From assembly GCA_016926755.1 (NCBI GenBank), contig JAFGNZ010000397.1, positions 1 through 59,488 of the forward strand: 59,488 nt of DNA. Reading direction: 5' to 3'. Shown piece after piece: positions 25,235 to 37,513 of the stretch. This DNA is from Myxococcaceae bacterium (lineage in GTDB: Bacteria > Myxococcota > Myxococcia > Myxococcales > Myxococcaceae). Each line of letters begins with the position of its first letter. The stretch's first letter is position 1. Below the pieces are notes generated by a model. The model did no database searches. It saw only the letters and a program-made list of their open reading frames with translations, and was not told where the DNA came from. A program made the position numbers and the translations under genes.

Positions 25235-27142
25235 ATGCCCAGCACCCACCGCCTCTCCGCCCAACAGCGCCGCACCGCCCTCGAGCAGCTCGGCCGCGAC
25301 CGCCTCCTCTCCCTCACCGCCCACTTCAGCCTGGAAGTCGCCGACAAGCGGGTCGCCGAGAACCACATCAGCGCCCTGCTTCGGGCCCGCGGCGTGGACT
25401 TCTCCGAGCTGCTGGGGCTCCTGTCGCGCCAGGAGCTCCAATCCATCTGCGACGCCCTCGGCCTGGACCGCGGAGGCCGCGAGAAGGAGCTCCTCGTCCA
25501 GCGCATCCTCGGCTTTGGAGAGCCCCCCCAGGCAGAGCTTCCCCTCGCCGAGGCGGCTGCGGAACAGGCGCCAACCAGCAAGCCCCAGGCAGGCCGCACC
25601 AAGGCCCCCAAGCAAGGCGGAGATCTCGGGTTCGAGGCCACGCTCTGGCAGGCGGCGGACAAGCTGCGCAACAACATGGACGCTGCGGAGTACAAACACG
25701 TCGTCCTTGGGCTCATCTTCCTGAAGTACATCAGCGACGCCTTCGAGGAGCGCCGTGCCCAGCTCCTGGCCGAGGTGGATCAGGGGGCCGACCCCGAACA
25801 CCCCGACGAGTACCGGGCCGAGAACATCTTCTGGGTCCCCAAGGAGGCCCGCTGGGCTCGGATCCAGGCCCAGGCCAGGCAGCCGAGCATCGGCAAGCTC
25901 ATCGACGACGCCATGGTGGCCATCGAGCGAGACAACCCCAGCCTCAAGGGGGTGCTCCCCAAGGAGTACGCCCGTCCCGGCCTGGACAAGCAGCGCCTGG
26001 GGGAGTTGATCGACCTGATCGGCACCATCGGGCTGGGCAATCGGGAGAACCGCAGCAAGGACATCCTCGGGCGCGTCTACGAGTACTTCCTCTCGGAGTT
26101 CGCCAGCGCCGAGGGCAAGAAGGGCGGCCAGTTCTACACACCCCGCTCCATCGTGAAGCTCCTGGTGGAGATGCTCGCCCCGTACCGGGGGCGGGTCTAC
26201 GATCCCTGCTGCGGCTCCGGAGGCATGTTCATCCAGAGCGAGAAGTTCGTGGAGGCCCACGGCGGCAAACTCGGGGACATCTCCATCTTCGGGCAGGAGT
26301 CCAACCCCACGACGTGGAAGCTGGCGAAGATGAACCTCGCCATCCGGGGCATCGACGCGAACCTCGGGCCAGAGAACGCAGACTCCTTTCACCGAGACCA
26401 GCACAAGGATCTGAAGGCTGACTACATCCTCGCCAACCCACCGTTTAACGACAGTGATTGGGGAAGCGACCGTCTTCGCGAGGATGGGCGCTGGAAGTTC
26501 GCCCTACCTCCAGCGGGGAATGCAAACTTCGCATGGGTCCAGCACTTCATCCACCACTTGGCCCCAACCGGAACTGCGGGTTTCGTATTAGCCAATGGCA
26601 GCATGTCTTCCAACACAAGCGGCGAGGGCGAGATCCGCCGAGCCATCATTGAGGCCGATATCGTAGACTGCATGGTGGCCCTGCCAAGCCAACTCTTCTA
26701 CTCGACACAAATCCCCGTTTGCCTATGGTTCCTTGCTCGGAACAAGAAAAACAATCGGCTTCGAGACAGGCGCGGCGAGATTCTGTTTATCGATGCGCGA
26801 AAACTGGGACGGATGATCAACCGAACCCAACGAGAACTCTCGGACGAGGACATCAGGAAGATCGCTGACACCTACTACGCATGGCGTACGAACCAAGCCG
26901 CAGGCAACTACGTGGACGTACCTGCCTTCTGCAAGGCCGTCCAACTTGAGGAAGTTGCCGCGCAAGGCTTTGTGTTGACTCCAAGTAGATACGTCGGAAC
27001 CGAGAATATTGGAGACGAATCGGAACCGCTTGAGTCAAGGATGAAATTGCTAACTGCGCAACTTCGCGACCAAATGACAGAGGCAAACAGCCTTGAACAG
27101 ATCCTTCGCGAACGACTGAGGAGCATCGGTTATGTGGTCTGA
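25235..27142 (+). CDS. hsdM: type I restriction-modification system, adenine-N6 methyltransferase subunit
   Basis: The 635-residue protein has a 90-residue N-terminal extension that looks like a SAP-type DNA-binding helix pair ([20 protein letters not shown]...[12 protein letters not shown]), then a linker, the HsdM helical domain ([20 protein letters not shown]) and the methyltransferase core. SAM motif I is [10 protein letters not shown] (about 322) and catalytic motif IV is NPPF (about 400). With HsdS it forms the M2S methylase, protecting host DNA. Upstream of about 26,430 the codons are as GC-rich as the surroundings; from the NPPF motif on, A/T third positions become common. The end overlaps hsdS by 11 bases. 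Confidence 0.94.
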   Translation: MPSTHRLSAQQRRTALEQLGRDRLLSLTAHFSLEVADKRVAENHISALLRARGVDFSELLGLLSRQELQSICDALGLDRGGREKELLVQRILGFGEPPQAELPLAEAAAEQAPTSKPQAGRTKAPKQGGDLGFEATLWQAADKLRNNMDAAEYKHVVLGLIFLKYISDAFEERRAQLLAEVDQGADPEHPDEYRAENIFWVPKEARWARIQAQARQPSIGKLIDDAMVAIERDNPSLKGVLPKEYARPGLDKQRLGELIDLIGTIGLGNRENRSKDILGRVYEYFLSEFASAEGKKGGQFYTPRSIVKLLVEMLAPYRGRVYDPCCGSGGMFIQSEKFVEAHGGKLGDISIFGQESNPTTWKLAKMNLAIRGIDANLGPENADSFHRDQHKDLKADYILANPPFNDSDWGSDRLREDGRWKFALPPAGNANFAWVQHFIHHLAPTGTAGFVLANGSMSSNTSGEGEIRRAIIEADIVDCMVALPSQLFYSTQIPVCLWFLARNKKNNRLRDRRGEILFIDARKLGRMINRTQRELSDEDIRKIADTYYAWRTNQAAGNYVDVPAFCKAVQLEEVAAQGFVLTPSRYVGTENIGDESEPLESRMKLLTAQLRDQMTEANSLEQILRERLRSIGYVV

Positions 27143-28478
27143 TACTTCGAAGTTACGAGACCTTCTCCTTCTTACAAAAGATGGGGAATGGGGGAAGAGT
27201 GAGCCCGACCAAGGACTTACCGAAGCACTAGTGATTCGCGGGACCGACTTTGCTGAAGTGAGATACGGCGACCTTGAGTCCATCCCGACCAGATACATCG
27301 ACGACACACGACTGGAGAGGAAGCGGCTTCGCGCAGGGGATATCCTGATCGAAACAGCAGGCGGCACTAAAGGACAGCCCACTGGACGTACCGTAATAAT
27401 CAGAGAAGTTCTGCTTAATCGCGCTCAGCGGAATGTGACATGTGCAAGCTTCGCGAGGTTCCTTCGGGCGGATCCAACCAAGGTACTACCTGAGTACCTC
27501 TATTGGTGGCTTCAGGAACACTACCGGAGCGGTCAAATGGACCAACACCAAGTGCAGCACACAGGAATTGCCCGATTCCAGTACACTCGTTTTGCTGACT
27601 GTGTTCTTGTCCCACTCCCCCCTCGATCTATGCAAGAACGTATTGCTGAGTTTCTCGACACGGTGGAGCGGAGAATCGCTGTTCTTAGGAGAATGAACAA
27701 GACGTTGGAAGCGATTTCTCAGACGCTGTTCCGGTCCTGGTTCGTTGACTTCGATCCAGTTCAGGCTAAAGCCGAGGGACGCCATCCTGCGGCGATGGAT
27801 CCAGAAGCGGCAGCGCTGTTCCCGAGCAAACTAGTGGACTCGAAGTTAGGAAGGATCCCGGAAGGATGGGGGCATCAGAAGGTGTCAGACGTTGTGATGG
27901 GTGTATTTGATGGGCCCCATGCGACCCCCCCGGAAGCCACCCACGGCCCGATTTTCCTCGGGATCAAGAATCTCACGGGGACGGCAATTGATCTCTCCGA
28001 GGTTCGTCACATTAGTGAATCGGACTGGCCCCAGTGGACCAAACGGGTCGAGCCTCGGCAGGGTGACATCGTGTTCACTTATGAGGCGACTCTCGGGCAT
28101 TTCGCATTGATTCCCCCAAGACTGCGCTGCTGCCTGGGTAGGCGCACCGCTTTAGCTAGGCCAAAATCGGACTGTCACTTCCTCTTCCACTGGTTTGTCG
28201 GAGAAAGCTTTCAGCGTTTCCTCAAGACCCGTATCCATCCAGGAGCGACGGTCGACCGAATTCTCCTGACAGACTTCCCCTCTTACCCTGTTCTCGCCAC
28301 ACCCCAAGCACTCGTTGACCGCTTCGAGGCTTTAGCAGCACCAATCTGGTCAAGGATTCATGCAAACCAGTCTGAGAGCCGGGTCCTTGCCGACCTCCGC
28401 GACACTCTTCTCCCAAAACTTCTCTCTGGAGAGATCCGCGTCAATGAGGCCGAGGACCAACTTGCAGCGAGCGCCTGA
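27132..28478 (+). CDS. hsdS: type I restriction-modification system, DNA specificity subunit
   Basis: The 448-residue protein shows the two-fold HsdS plan: target recognition domain 1 (residues about 1-165); a central conserved helix ([18 protein letters not shown], then [21 protein letters not shown]); target recognition domain 2 (about 235-395, opening [18 protein letters not shown]); and a second conserved helix at the end ([19 protein letters not shown] to [12 protein letters not shown]). Each recognition domain reads one half of a split DNA site. Overlap with hsdM implies coupled translation. Base composition is clearly lower in GC than in the flanking genes, consistent with exchange of specificity cassettes. 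Confidence 0.93.
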   Translation: MWSDTSKLRDLLLLTKDGEWGKSEPDQGLTEALVIRGTDFAEVRYGDLESIPTRYIDDTRLERKRLRAGDILIETAGGTKGQPTGRTVIIREVLLNRAQRNVTCASFARFLRADPTKVLPEYLYWWLQEHYRSGQMDQHQVQHTGIARFQYTRFADCVLVPLPPRSMQERIAEFLDTVERRIAVLRRMNKTLEAISQTLFRSWFVDFDPVQAKAEGRHPAAMDPEAAALFPSKLVDSKLGRIPEGWGHQKVSDVVMGVFDGPHATPPEATHGPIFLGIKNLTGTAIDLSEVRHISESDWPQWTKRVEPRQGDIVFTYEATLGHFALIPPRLRCCLGRRTALARPKSDCHFLFHWFVGESFQRFLKTRIHPGATVDRILLTDFPSYPVLATPQALVDRFEALAAPIWSRIHANQSESRVLADLRDTLLPKLLSGEIRVNEAEDQLAASA

Positions 28479-28520
28479 ACATCAGAGCAAGCAAATTGAT
28501 GGCTCCTGAATGATGAGAGC

Positions 28521-29324
28521 ATGCTACCTGGATCATCCCCCACCCTTCAGATGCCCTCTTTCCTTCACGGTACCTTCCCGAACGTGGACCGTAGGACACG
28601 CCAGGAAGGCCGCCGATGCGGTGAGCAGTACCGCAAGGATGGCTCCTTCCCCCCTCCTCGCGAGATGCTGGAGGTCGCTGCTGGCGAAGTGATCATCGCC
28701 CATGAGGTGGTCGATCTTCATCGCGAGCGCCCAGCCTGGCGGTTGTACATGGTTACAGGGGTCCTACGGGGCGTGAATGAAGCGTTGGACTTCCAGGATA
28801 TCTTCCCGGTGAGAGATGCCTTCGAGGCATTCTGCCGAGAGACGCCTTGGGGTGCCTTGCACTTCACGGTTGAGCAGAATGCTCCGCGAAGCGCGGCGCG
28901 CACGGCACTCTGCCTGAAGGCGCTGCTGCGCTTCTGGGAGCCGCTCCAATCCGCGCGCTATCTCTTCAAGAAGCTCGACGCCGTGCTCACCCTAGAGGAC
29001 TTGATGAGGGCGGCCTGTGGTTGGGTCATGGATGCGTGGTGCCCGATGGGCGAAGCAGCGGTTCGCGCGCGTCTCGAGGACGCCGCGGAGCGGATGGGGC
29101 GGGCCACGAGGGAGGACAGTGTCGAAGCGATTCTCCGAGAAATGCCTCGGGCCCTCGCGTACGCGCGCAACCTGAAACATCGCGACGTGTTGAACAATCC
29201 GGAGTTTCTACGCGAGCGCCTGACGATGCTCGCCCCAGGCGCCTTCGAGCGAGTGTCCGGAGCATGCACGTCGGATCTGCTCGGTCAGCTATATGCCTGG
29301 GACCGGCAACTCGAGCAGTCATAG
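28521..29324 (+). CDS. unknown protein between hsdS and the lipoprotein toxin gene
   Basis: The frame from ATG 28521 gives 267 residues, but the first 48 look poorly conserved; a later ATG (28665, MLEVAAGEVIIAHEVVDL) would give 219. I do not recognise the family. It has no signal peptide or membrane segment. The body is mixed beta then helical: WRLYMVTGVLRGVNEALDFQ, PWGALHFTVEQNAPRSAART, then charged helices to the C-terminus. GC content returns to the local norm within it. The position, just before a toxin-like lipoprotein on the same strand, makes it a candidate immunity protein. Equally it could be an unrelated accessory gene of the restriction locus. Confidence 0.6.
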   Translation: MLPGSSPTLQMPSFLHGTFPNVDRRTRQEGRRCGEQYRKDGSFPPPREMLEVAAGEVIIAHEVVDLHRERPAWRLYMVTGVLRGVNEALDFQDIFPVRDAFEAFCRETPWGALHFTVEQNAPRSAARTALCLKALLRFWEPLQSARYLFKKLDAVLTLEDLMRAACGWVMDAWCPMGEAAVRARLEDAAERMGRATREDSVEAILREMPRALAYARNLKHRDVLNNPEFLRERLTMLAPGAFERVSGACTSDLLGQLYAWDRQLEQS

Positions 29325-29469
29325 GCCTCGCGACCTGGGGCAGAGCTGCGCACACACCCTGGAAGGAGGGAGGCCTGACGCAACTTCGGAGGGCGTGGCG
29401 TTCCTGATGCTTCTGGGAGCAGACTGTTCCTGATTCCCGGCACGTCAGGCGAGCCCAGGGGAGGGAGGC

Positions 29470-30477
29470 ATGCGTACGGACGTAGCGGCGTTGCGCAGGT
29501 TGCGGGCCATTCACCTCGGACTGCTGTGGTTACTTGGGTGGACGCTCGCCGGGTGCGCTACCACCCCCAACAGGTCCTTTGCCTTGGAGAGGAAGGCCAG
29601 GATTCTTCTGGCTTCCAGCGATGGCTCGGCGACAGGTGTAACGTCGGGCAGCCAGGTTGCGCAGGGCTACCACGTTCCGGGGCGCAAACCGAATTCGCAG
29701 ATGCCCTGGGAGTTCTTCCTGGGCAACGCCGCGCACCGGTTGATCTCCTACATGTACGGCGTGAATCACCCCGGCAGCATGGTCTTCTACAACACGAAGA
29801 CACTCCTGGAGATTCTGCAGAAAGAGCACCTGGGTGATCCGTCCAGGCTCTCCCCGCCCGAGCGAGCCCTGCGGCCAGACATCACGGATGCGACTGCTCT
29901 GCATGTCTTTGAGATCAAGCCGTGGAATGAGACCGGCCTCCAAGAAGCCAGAGCGAAAGTGGAGATCTACCTCTCCGCGCTGAACCGGGCCGTGGCCCCT
30001 GAGCTGAACTTCATGAAGGGAGCGGGCTTTCACGGCCAGATCCTGGTTCGCTTCGCTCGGGGACAATACATCTGGCGCCTGGAGTGGCAGACCACTGAAC
30101 CCGGAGTGGTGTTGTACAGATGGACTCGCAGCCAGCAGCGCTTCGAGTCAGCGGCTGAGGCAGCCGATGCCGGGCAGTGGGTGAACCTCAGCGAGCAAGA
30201 AATGCGGGAGTATGGCGGTTGGGTGAGTCAGGCCGTAGAGGAGATGGTGACCCGGCGTGAACAACTTGCTGCCGCCAGAGGCGCGGTGGGCGTCGTCATT
30301 GATGTCGTAGGCAATGGCGCGGTCGGATTCTTCTGGGGAGCGATCTTCGGCCGGACGAACCCAGGTGCGGGAGTTCAGCAGCCACCCACGCAGGGAGGTG
30401 GGCGGGTCATTCCCTTCCCAACTCGCCCCCCACCCATGACACCGCCCACGAAGATTCCTGCTGCCATGGGCAGGTGA
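29470..30477 (+). CDS. lipoprotein with PD-(D/E)XK nuclease-like domain (SitA-like toxin candidate)
   Basis: The 335-residue precursor carries a type II signal peptide (LGLLWLLGWTLAGC, Cys29). The middle contains AAHRLISYMYGVNHPGSMVF and then RPDITDATALHVFEIKPW, where Asp137, Glu148 and Lys150 have the spacing of a PD-(D/E)XK nuclease active site. A conserved-looking QYIWRLEWQTTEPGVVLYRW and a Gly-rich hydrophobic segment (about 271-297) follow, then a Pro-rich end. Myxobacterial SitA toxins are lipoproteins with variable toxic C-termini that pass between kin by TraA/B-dependent outer-membrane exchange; this protein fits that layout. Nuclease activity and transfer are inference. A tiny frame overlaps its stop (ATG 30477), too short to judge. 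Confidence 0.7.
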   Translation: MRTDVAALRRLRAIHLGLLWLLGWTLAGCATTPNRSFALERKARILLASSDGSATGVTSGSQVAQGYHVPGRKPNSQMPWEFFLGNAAHRLISYMYGVNHPGSMVFYNTKTLLEILQKEHLGDPSRLSPPERALRPDITDATALHVFEIKPWNETGLQEARAKVEIYLSALNRAVAPELNFMKGAGFHGQILVRFARGQYIWRLEWQTTEPGVVLYRWTRSQQRFESAAEAADAGQWVNLSEQEMREYGGWVSQAVEEMVTRREQLAAARGAVGVVIDVVGNGAVGFFWGAIFGRTNPGAGVQQPPTQGGGRVIPFPTRPPPMTPPTKIPAAMGR

Positions 30478-30589
30478 TGGGAGCCACGGGCACGAAATTC
30501 GAGGACGTCCAACCCTCGCGGTTCAATCGTGCTGGAACCGCTGCGGCTTCGGAAGTAAAGTCTGTGGCATAAAGAGTGTTTTCCCAAGC

Positions 30590-30633
30590 TTCAGTGGAAT
30601 GCTCCCGGCGGAGCTTTTGACGAGCGTCTGAAC

Positions 30634-30652
<19 letters not shown>
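30590..30652 (+). repeat. hsdR 5' boundary repeat, copy A
   Basis: This stretch covers the region just upstream of hsdR and its first six codons. It recurs in diverged form at 35648-35711, with a long identical core TGACGAGCGTCTGAAC followed by ATGAGCCC. It marks one end of an hsdR-derived duplication. Confidence 0.8.
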
Positions 30653-33818
<3,166 letters not shown>

Positions 33819-33843
<25 letters not shown>

Positions 33844-33996
33844 GGCCTCCCCTGCGGAGCAGGGGGTGTGAGCCTGGGGCTGCTGCTGACGGCGCACGGC
33901 AGCAACCTGGTCGAGGTGTCTGACAGGTTGCGGGAGGCCGTCCCCGGGAGGTGAGCCCTGGATGACTCGGGCGCGGTTCCGAGGAGCCTGCCCCCC
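33819..33996 (+). repeat. hsdR 3' boundary repeat, copy A
   Basis: The last eight codons of hsdR and about 150 bp beyond recur, with few changes, at 35712-35889. Both copies contain a hairpin, GCAACCT pairing with AGGTTGC (33902-33908 with 33925-33931 here), which may act as the hsdR terminator. Together the copies form a direct repeat bracketing the kinase/lipoprotein pair. Confidence 0.85.
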
Positions 33997-34022
33997 AGAA
34001 CCCTCCTCGCCCTTGCGCTGGC

Positions 34023-34148
34023 TCATGGCCTCTCAGTGGGCTGACGGGCAGGGGCATCGCCCGTGAGGACGCGATCCGAGACCTCCGCGTGCTTCGCGGA
34101 GCCGCACCCGAGGGAGAGCGCGGCAAGGTTGATATACAGCTTGTTCAT
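34023..34148 (-). CDS. tiny lipoprotein overlapping the kinase gene
   Basis: A 41-residue frame starts at an ATG that overlaps the kinase stop (ATGA), so it would be translated by coupling. It begins MNKLYINLAALSLGCGSAKH, a short but well-formed lipoprotein signal with lipobox LSLGC at Cys15. The mature part is only 27 residues. Its ending ARQPTERP closely resembles the kinase ending PRQPTSERP, including the DNA around both stop codons, which suggests that one end arose from the other by a small duplication. Function unknown; possibly a remnant of a longer partner. Confidence 0.5.
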   Translation of the reverse strand: MNKLYINLAALSLGCGSAKHAEVSDRVLTGDAPARQPTERP

Positions 34149-35521
34149 GGCCGCTCCGACGTGGGCTGGCGGGGGGCGTTATAGGAGGCGAGGTAGCAGC
34201 GACCCTCGTAGTCGTACATCTTCGGGCCACAGGGAGGCTTTTCGTCTCCAACGGGAACCCAGCATCCGCCATGGATGGCCCGCTCTACGCGAGGCTCACA
34301 CGGCGGGCGGCGCTGTTTTGGAAGGGGCTCCTTGGGCATCGGCTTCGCCAGAGTGAAGGAAGGGAAGCCCGCCACCGGTACCTCGTGAACGCTCGCCACG
34401 GCCTGCTCTGCCACGCCCGCGTCCGCGGAGAAGAGCTGGGCCACCTCCTCCTCCGTGGCGAGGTAGGGGAGCAGGGGCTCCACGTGCTCCCCGGGCGGGT
34501 GGAGGGCCAGCACGAGCGCCCCGAGCGCGGTGAGGCCCACGGCAGCGGCGGGCAGAGCTGCAACGCGCAGCCACCAGCCGCGCTCCCCTCGAAAGCGCGT
34601 GGGCTCCGTGGGCAGCACAGAGCGGCTCGGCCGGAGGGGCTCGTCCAGGCTCTTCCTGGTGGAGGCCGCTGCCGCCTCCAGGGCCTCGGCGAGCTGGGCT
34701 GCGGTGCCGCGCGCCTCCCGCTCGGGGGAGAGCATGCGGAGGATGAGCGCCTCCAGGCCAGAGTCCAGGCGACAGAGAGCGCTGGGCGGGAGGAGCTTCG
34801 CCGAGCTGCCGGCCTCCGGCGGGTACTTCCCGGTGGTGAGTCGGTAGGCCGTCACCCCGAGCGCGTAGAGGTCGTCCTGCTGGCGGCTCTCGTACCGGGC
34901 CTCGCAGTCGTTCCAGAAGCGCTCGCGGAAGGCCACGGCTTCGGGGGAGCGGTAGATGGGGGTGCCCGGGGGCAGGCTGCCCACGGTGAGCGTGCGCGCG
35001 TCTCGAATCCAGCACGCGCCCAGATCCAGGAGGACGGCGGTGCCGTCGCCGCGCACGAGCACGTTGCCCCCCTTCACGTCCCGGTGCAGGCCGTGGTGGT
35101 GCACCTCCTCGAGCCCGCGGGCCAGGTTCGCCAGGAGTTGGAGAACGCGCCGGGAGGTGAGACGCCTGCCGGTGGTGCGCGCCCACTCGTACAGCGGCAC
35201 GCCCTCCACCAGCTCCATGACGATGTAGGGGAAGCGCTCGCCGCGGGGCGACACCCACTCTCCGGCATCGAGGAAGCGCGGCAGGTAGAGGCTGTCCACC
35301 AGCGACTGCAGGTCTGCCTCCCGCTCGAAGCGTGGGTCTCCCGCCTTGCTCGCCATCTTCATCGCGCAGGTGCGCGACGGCTCACTCGCCAGGGCCACCT
35401 TGTAGACGATGCCGAAGCTGCCCGAATCCATCCGCTCGAGCACGCGCCACGCACCCACGAGATCGCCATGGCGCGGGGCGTGGGGCTCACAGGTGATGAT
35501 CTCGCTCTCCGTGCCGCTCAT
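34145..35521 (-). CDS. atypical membrane Ser/Thr protein kinase
   Basis: The 458-residue protein has a kinase domain at residues 22-290 with loop DSGSFGIVYKV (32-42), Lys55 (CAMKMAS), HRDVKGGN (146-153) and an APE-like RSPEAV. The magnesium-binding DFG is DLG here (166-168), a change tolerated in some active kinases. The activation region has an insertion (FWNDCEARYESRQQDD). A single membrane helix near 320-343 is followed by a C-terminal extracytoplasmic part with four Cys, ending GGCWVPVG...PPCGPKMYDYEGRCYLA; such endings occur in other myxobacterial kinases. It lies between two hsdR-derived repeats, opposite in orientation to hsdR, and overlaps the tiny lipoprotein gene. Confidence 0.88.
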   Translation of the reverse strand: MSGTESEIITCEPHAPRHGDLVGAWRVLERMDSGSFGIVYKVALASEPSRTCAMKMASKAGDPRFEREADLQSLVDSLYLPRFLDAGEWVSPRGERFPYIVMELVEGVPLYEWARTTGRRLTSRRVLQLLANLARGLEEVHHHGLHRDVKGGNVLVRGDGTAVLLDLGACWIRDARTLTVGSLPPGTPIYRSPEAVAFRERFWNDCEARYESRQQDDLYALGVTAYRLTTGKYPPEAGSSAKLLPPSALCRLDSGLEALILRMLSPEREARGTAAQLAEALEAAAASTRKSLDEPLRPSRSVLPTEPTRFRGERGWWLRVAALPAAAVGLTALGALVLALHPPGEHVEPLLPYLATEEEVAQLFSADAGVAEQAVASVHEVPVAGFPSFTLAKPMPKEPLPKQRRPPCEPRVERAIHGGCWVPVGDEKPPCGPKMYDYEGRCYLASYNAPRQPTSERP

Positions 35522-35647
35522 GGCTCACCGCCCTTCGGGAACCTCTCAGGCTCGACTCTCTTCCTCGCAGCCATGCGCAATCCTCCCTACTAGGTAGGAT
35601 ACCCTGCGTCAAACCTGGAAGCGCAAGCTGGCCACCCACGCCCCGAG

Positions 35648-35889
35648 TTCCAATGAAATGCTCCTGGCAGAGCCTCTGACGAGCGTCTGAACATGAGCCC
35701 CAACCGCACCGGCCCCGGCGGCGGCCCCGAAGGTAGGGCCTCCCCCGCGGAGCAGGGGGTGTGAGCCTGGGGCTGCTGCTGGCGGCGCACGGCAGCAACC
35801 TGGCGAGTTGTCTGACAGGTTGCGGGAGGCCGTCCCCGGTAGGTGAGCCCTGGGTGGCTCGGGCACGGTTCTGAGCAGTCTGCCCCCCC
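35648..35889 (+). pseudogene. hsdR deletion scar: both gene ends joined, body missing
   Basis: 35648-35711 matches the sequence before hsdR plus its first six codons; 35712-35889 matches the last eight codons of hsdR plus its downstream flank. The roughly 3.2-kb gene body is missing between CACCG and GCCCCG. The join shifts the frame, leaving a 23-codon frame from ATG 35693. The noncoding flanks on both sides are retained, so this is a former full copy of the locus and not a random fragment. The hairpin of the downstream flank is kept (GCAACCT at 35795-35801, AGGTTGC at 35817-35823). Otherwise the 35,522-36,019 interval holds no gene. Confidence 0.85.
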
Positions 35890-36019
35890 TGAGCCCATGG
35901 CGGTGTCGGCCACCCGATGCCCGACCGCCACGCTGTCCTCCACCCGGCCCTCCGTAGCGCGTGCGCCTTCCCGCGCCGCGGGGCCCTGCCCATCTGTGCG
36001 CTCCGGAGGGGCGCCGCGG

Positions 36020-37513
36020 ATGAGGGACATGCTGAAACAGGGGCTGGGAGCCGCCGCCGAACGGTTCGAGCAGTTCCGCGTCGACTCACGAGACTTCATC
36101 TCAGCCCGAGAGCGAGGGGAGAGCGCGGGGACGCAGATTGATCAACAAGACTCGCCCCTCGAGGACGCCTCCGAGATCGTCAACCGGAGCGTGCCCCGCG
36201 AGAGTGAATCCGGCTACACGAACGTGATCTCCCCCGTGGTGCTCCCGCGGCGCCACCGCACGTACCTCTGGCTCGCGGTGGTGGTGGGCCTCACCGCGGT
36301 GGGGCTCGTGGGGCGCTTCGCCGCAGGGCTGGTGAACCTGACGCTGGCCTCGGAGCTGTCCGCCGCGCTGTTCGGGCCGCACTACTGGCTCGTGCTGCTG
36401 GGCTACGTCGCCTACAACCTCTGGCGCAACAGCTTCGTGATGGTGCCGGACGGCTGCCAGGCGCTCATCACCCGCTTTGGCAAGCTGGAGGCGGTCGTCG
36501 GCTCCGGTCGCACGTGGATGCTCAACCCGTGGAAGCGGGTCAGCTACATCGTCAACACCACCAAGGAGTACCCCTACAACGCGCCCATCCGCGAGGCGCC
36601 CACCTCCGTGCGCGTCAACGCCTCGGTGGACCTCTTCCTGCAGTTCCGCATCGAGGATCCGGCGGAGTTCATCTTCACGCTGGGGGCGGTGAAGGGCTTC
36701 TCGGAGAAGCTGCTCAACGCCATCAGCGAGGTGACGCGCGCCCTCATCTACGAGCAGAAGGCCGAGGACATCTATGATCTGGTGGGCGAGAGCACCCAGC
36801 CGCTGCTGGAGACGCTGAACCGGCAGTTCCTGCCAGCGGTCCGCTTCGTCAGCGCCAACATCACCCACGCCGAGCCCTCCAGCCGGGAGTACCGGATGGA
36901 TCTGGCCTCGCCGGAGATGGTGCGGGTGGCCAAGGAGGCCTACACGTACCAATACGAGCTGAAGCTGCGCAAGGAGCAGGACGAGGGTGAGCTGACCAAG
37001 GAGCTGGCCTCCCTGCGCGAGACGCTGTCAGGGATCCGCGCGGAGATCGCCAGCCACCAGGCGCGGATCGACACCTCGCGGGAGAAGGAGACTCACCGCG
37101 CCAACGCCTACGCGCGCCAGCGGCTCATCGAGGCGGAGAGCGAGGCCAAGGCGAACGCCGCGCTGCTGGAGGCGCAGGCGCTGGACATCCGCGCCCTGAG
37201 CAGCGCCGCCTCCCCGCAGATCCTCGAGTACCGGTTCCAGCAGGACGTGCTGAGCAAGCTGGAGGCGGTGGCCGGGAGGCTGCCGCAGGTGGTGGACCTG
37301 AGCGGGGAGCCCCAGGAGACGCTCGACTACATGGGGCTGGCGCGGCGCATGCTGGGGCTGGGGGACCAGCCGCTGTTCTCGCGAGAGGACATGCAGGCCC
37401 TGCGCCTGCGGATGTCGGAGATCCAGGCCCGAGTGGAGGAGCGCGAGGGCCGGCTGCACGCGCTGGTGGAGCAGGAGCGGCTCCAACCACTCCAGGAGGA
37501 GGCACAGCCATGA
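36020..37513 (+). CDS. SPFH/band-7 domain membrane protein, first of a pair
   Basis: GGAGGGG before MRDMLKQGLGAAAERFEQF supports this start, giving 497 residues. An N-terminal soluble segment leads to hydrophobic stretches at about 78-100 and 115-135. An SPFH domain (about 145-320) follows, with the typical opening VPDGCQALITRFGKLEAVVG and SVDLFLQFRIEDPAEFIF. A coiled coil (about 325-420, rich in Glu/Arg/Ala) and a C-terminal helix come last. SPFH proteins (HflK/HflC, prohibitins, stomatins) form ring- or cage-like membrane microdomains that often restrict proteases such as FtsH. No protease gene is nearby. Its last codons overlap the next SPFH gene (ATGA). Confidence 0.88.
   Translation: MRDMLKQGLGAAAERFEQFRVDSRDFISARERGESAGTQIDQQDSPLEDASEIVNRSVPRESESGYTNVISPVVLPRRHRTYLWLAVVVGLTAVGLVGRFAAGLVNLTLASELSAALFGPHYWLVLLGYVAYNLWRNSFVMVPDGCQALITRFGKLEAVVGSGRTWMLNPWKRVSYIVNTTKEYPYNAPIREAPTSVRVNASVDLFLQFRIEDPAEFIFTLGAVKGFSEKLLNAISEVTRALIYEQKAEDIYDLVGESTQPLLETLNRQFLPAVRFVSANITHAEPSSREYRMDLASPEMVRVAKEAYTYQYELKLRKEQDEGELTKELASLRETLSGIRAEIASHQARIDTSREKETHRANAYARQRLIEAESEAKANAALLEAQALDIRALSSAASPQILEYRFQQDVLSKLEAVAGRLPQVVDLSGEPQETLDYMGLARRMLGLGDQPLFSREDMQALRLRMSEIQARVEEREGRLHALVEQERLQPLQEEAQP

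Noticed and set aside
30477-30572. 31-codon frame overlapping the stop of the PD-(D/E)XK lipoprotein (TGATG), possibly an immunity gene
   Set aside because: Too short, no recognisable sequence and no ribosome binding site of its own; at best the 5' remnant of a lost gene.
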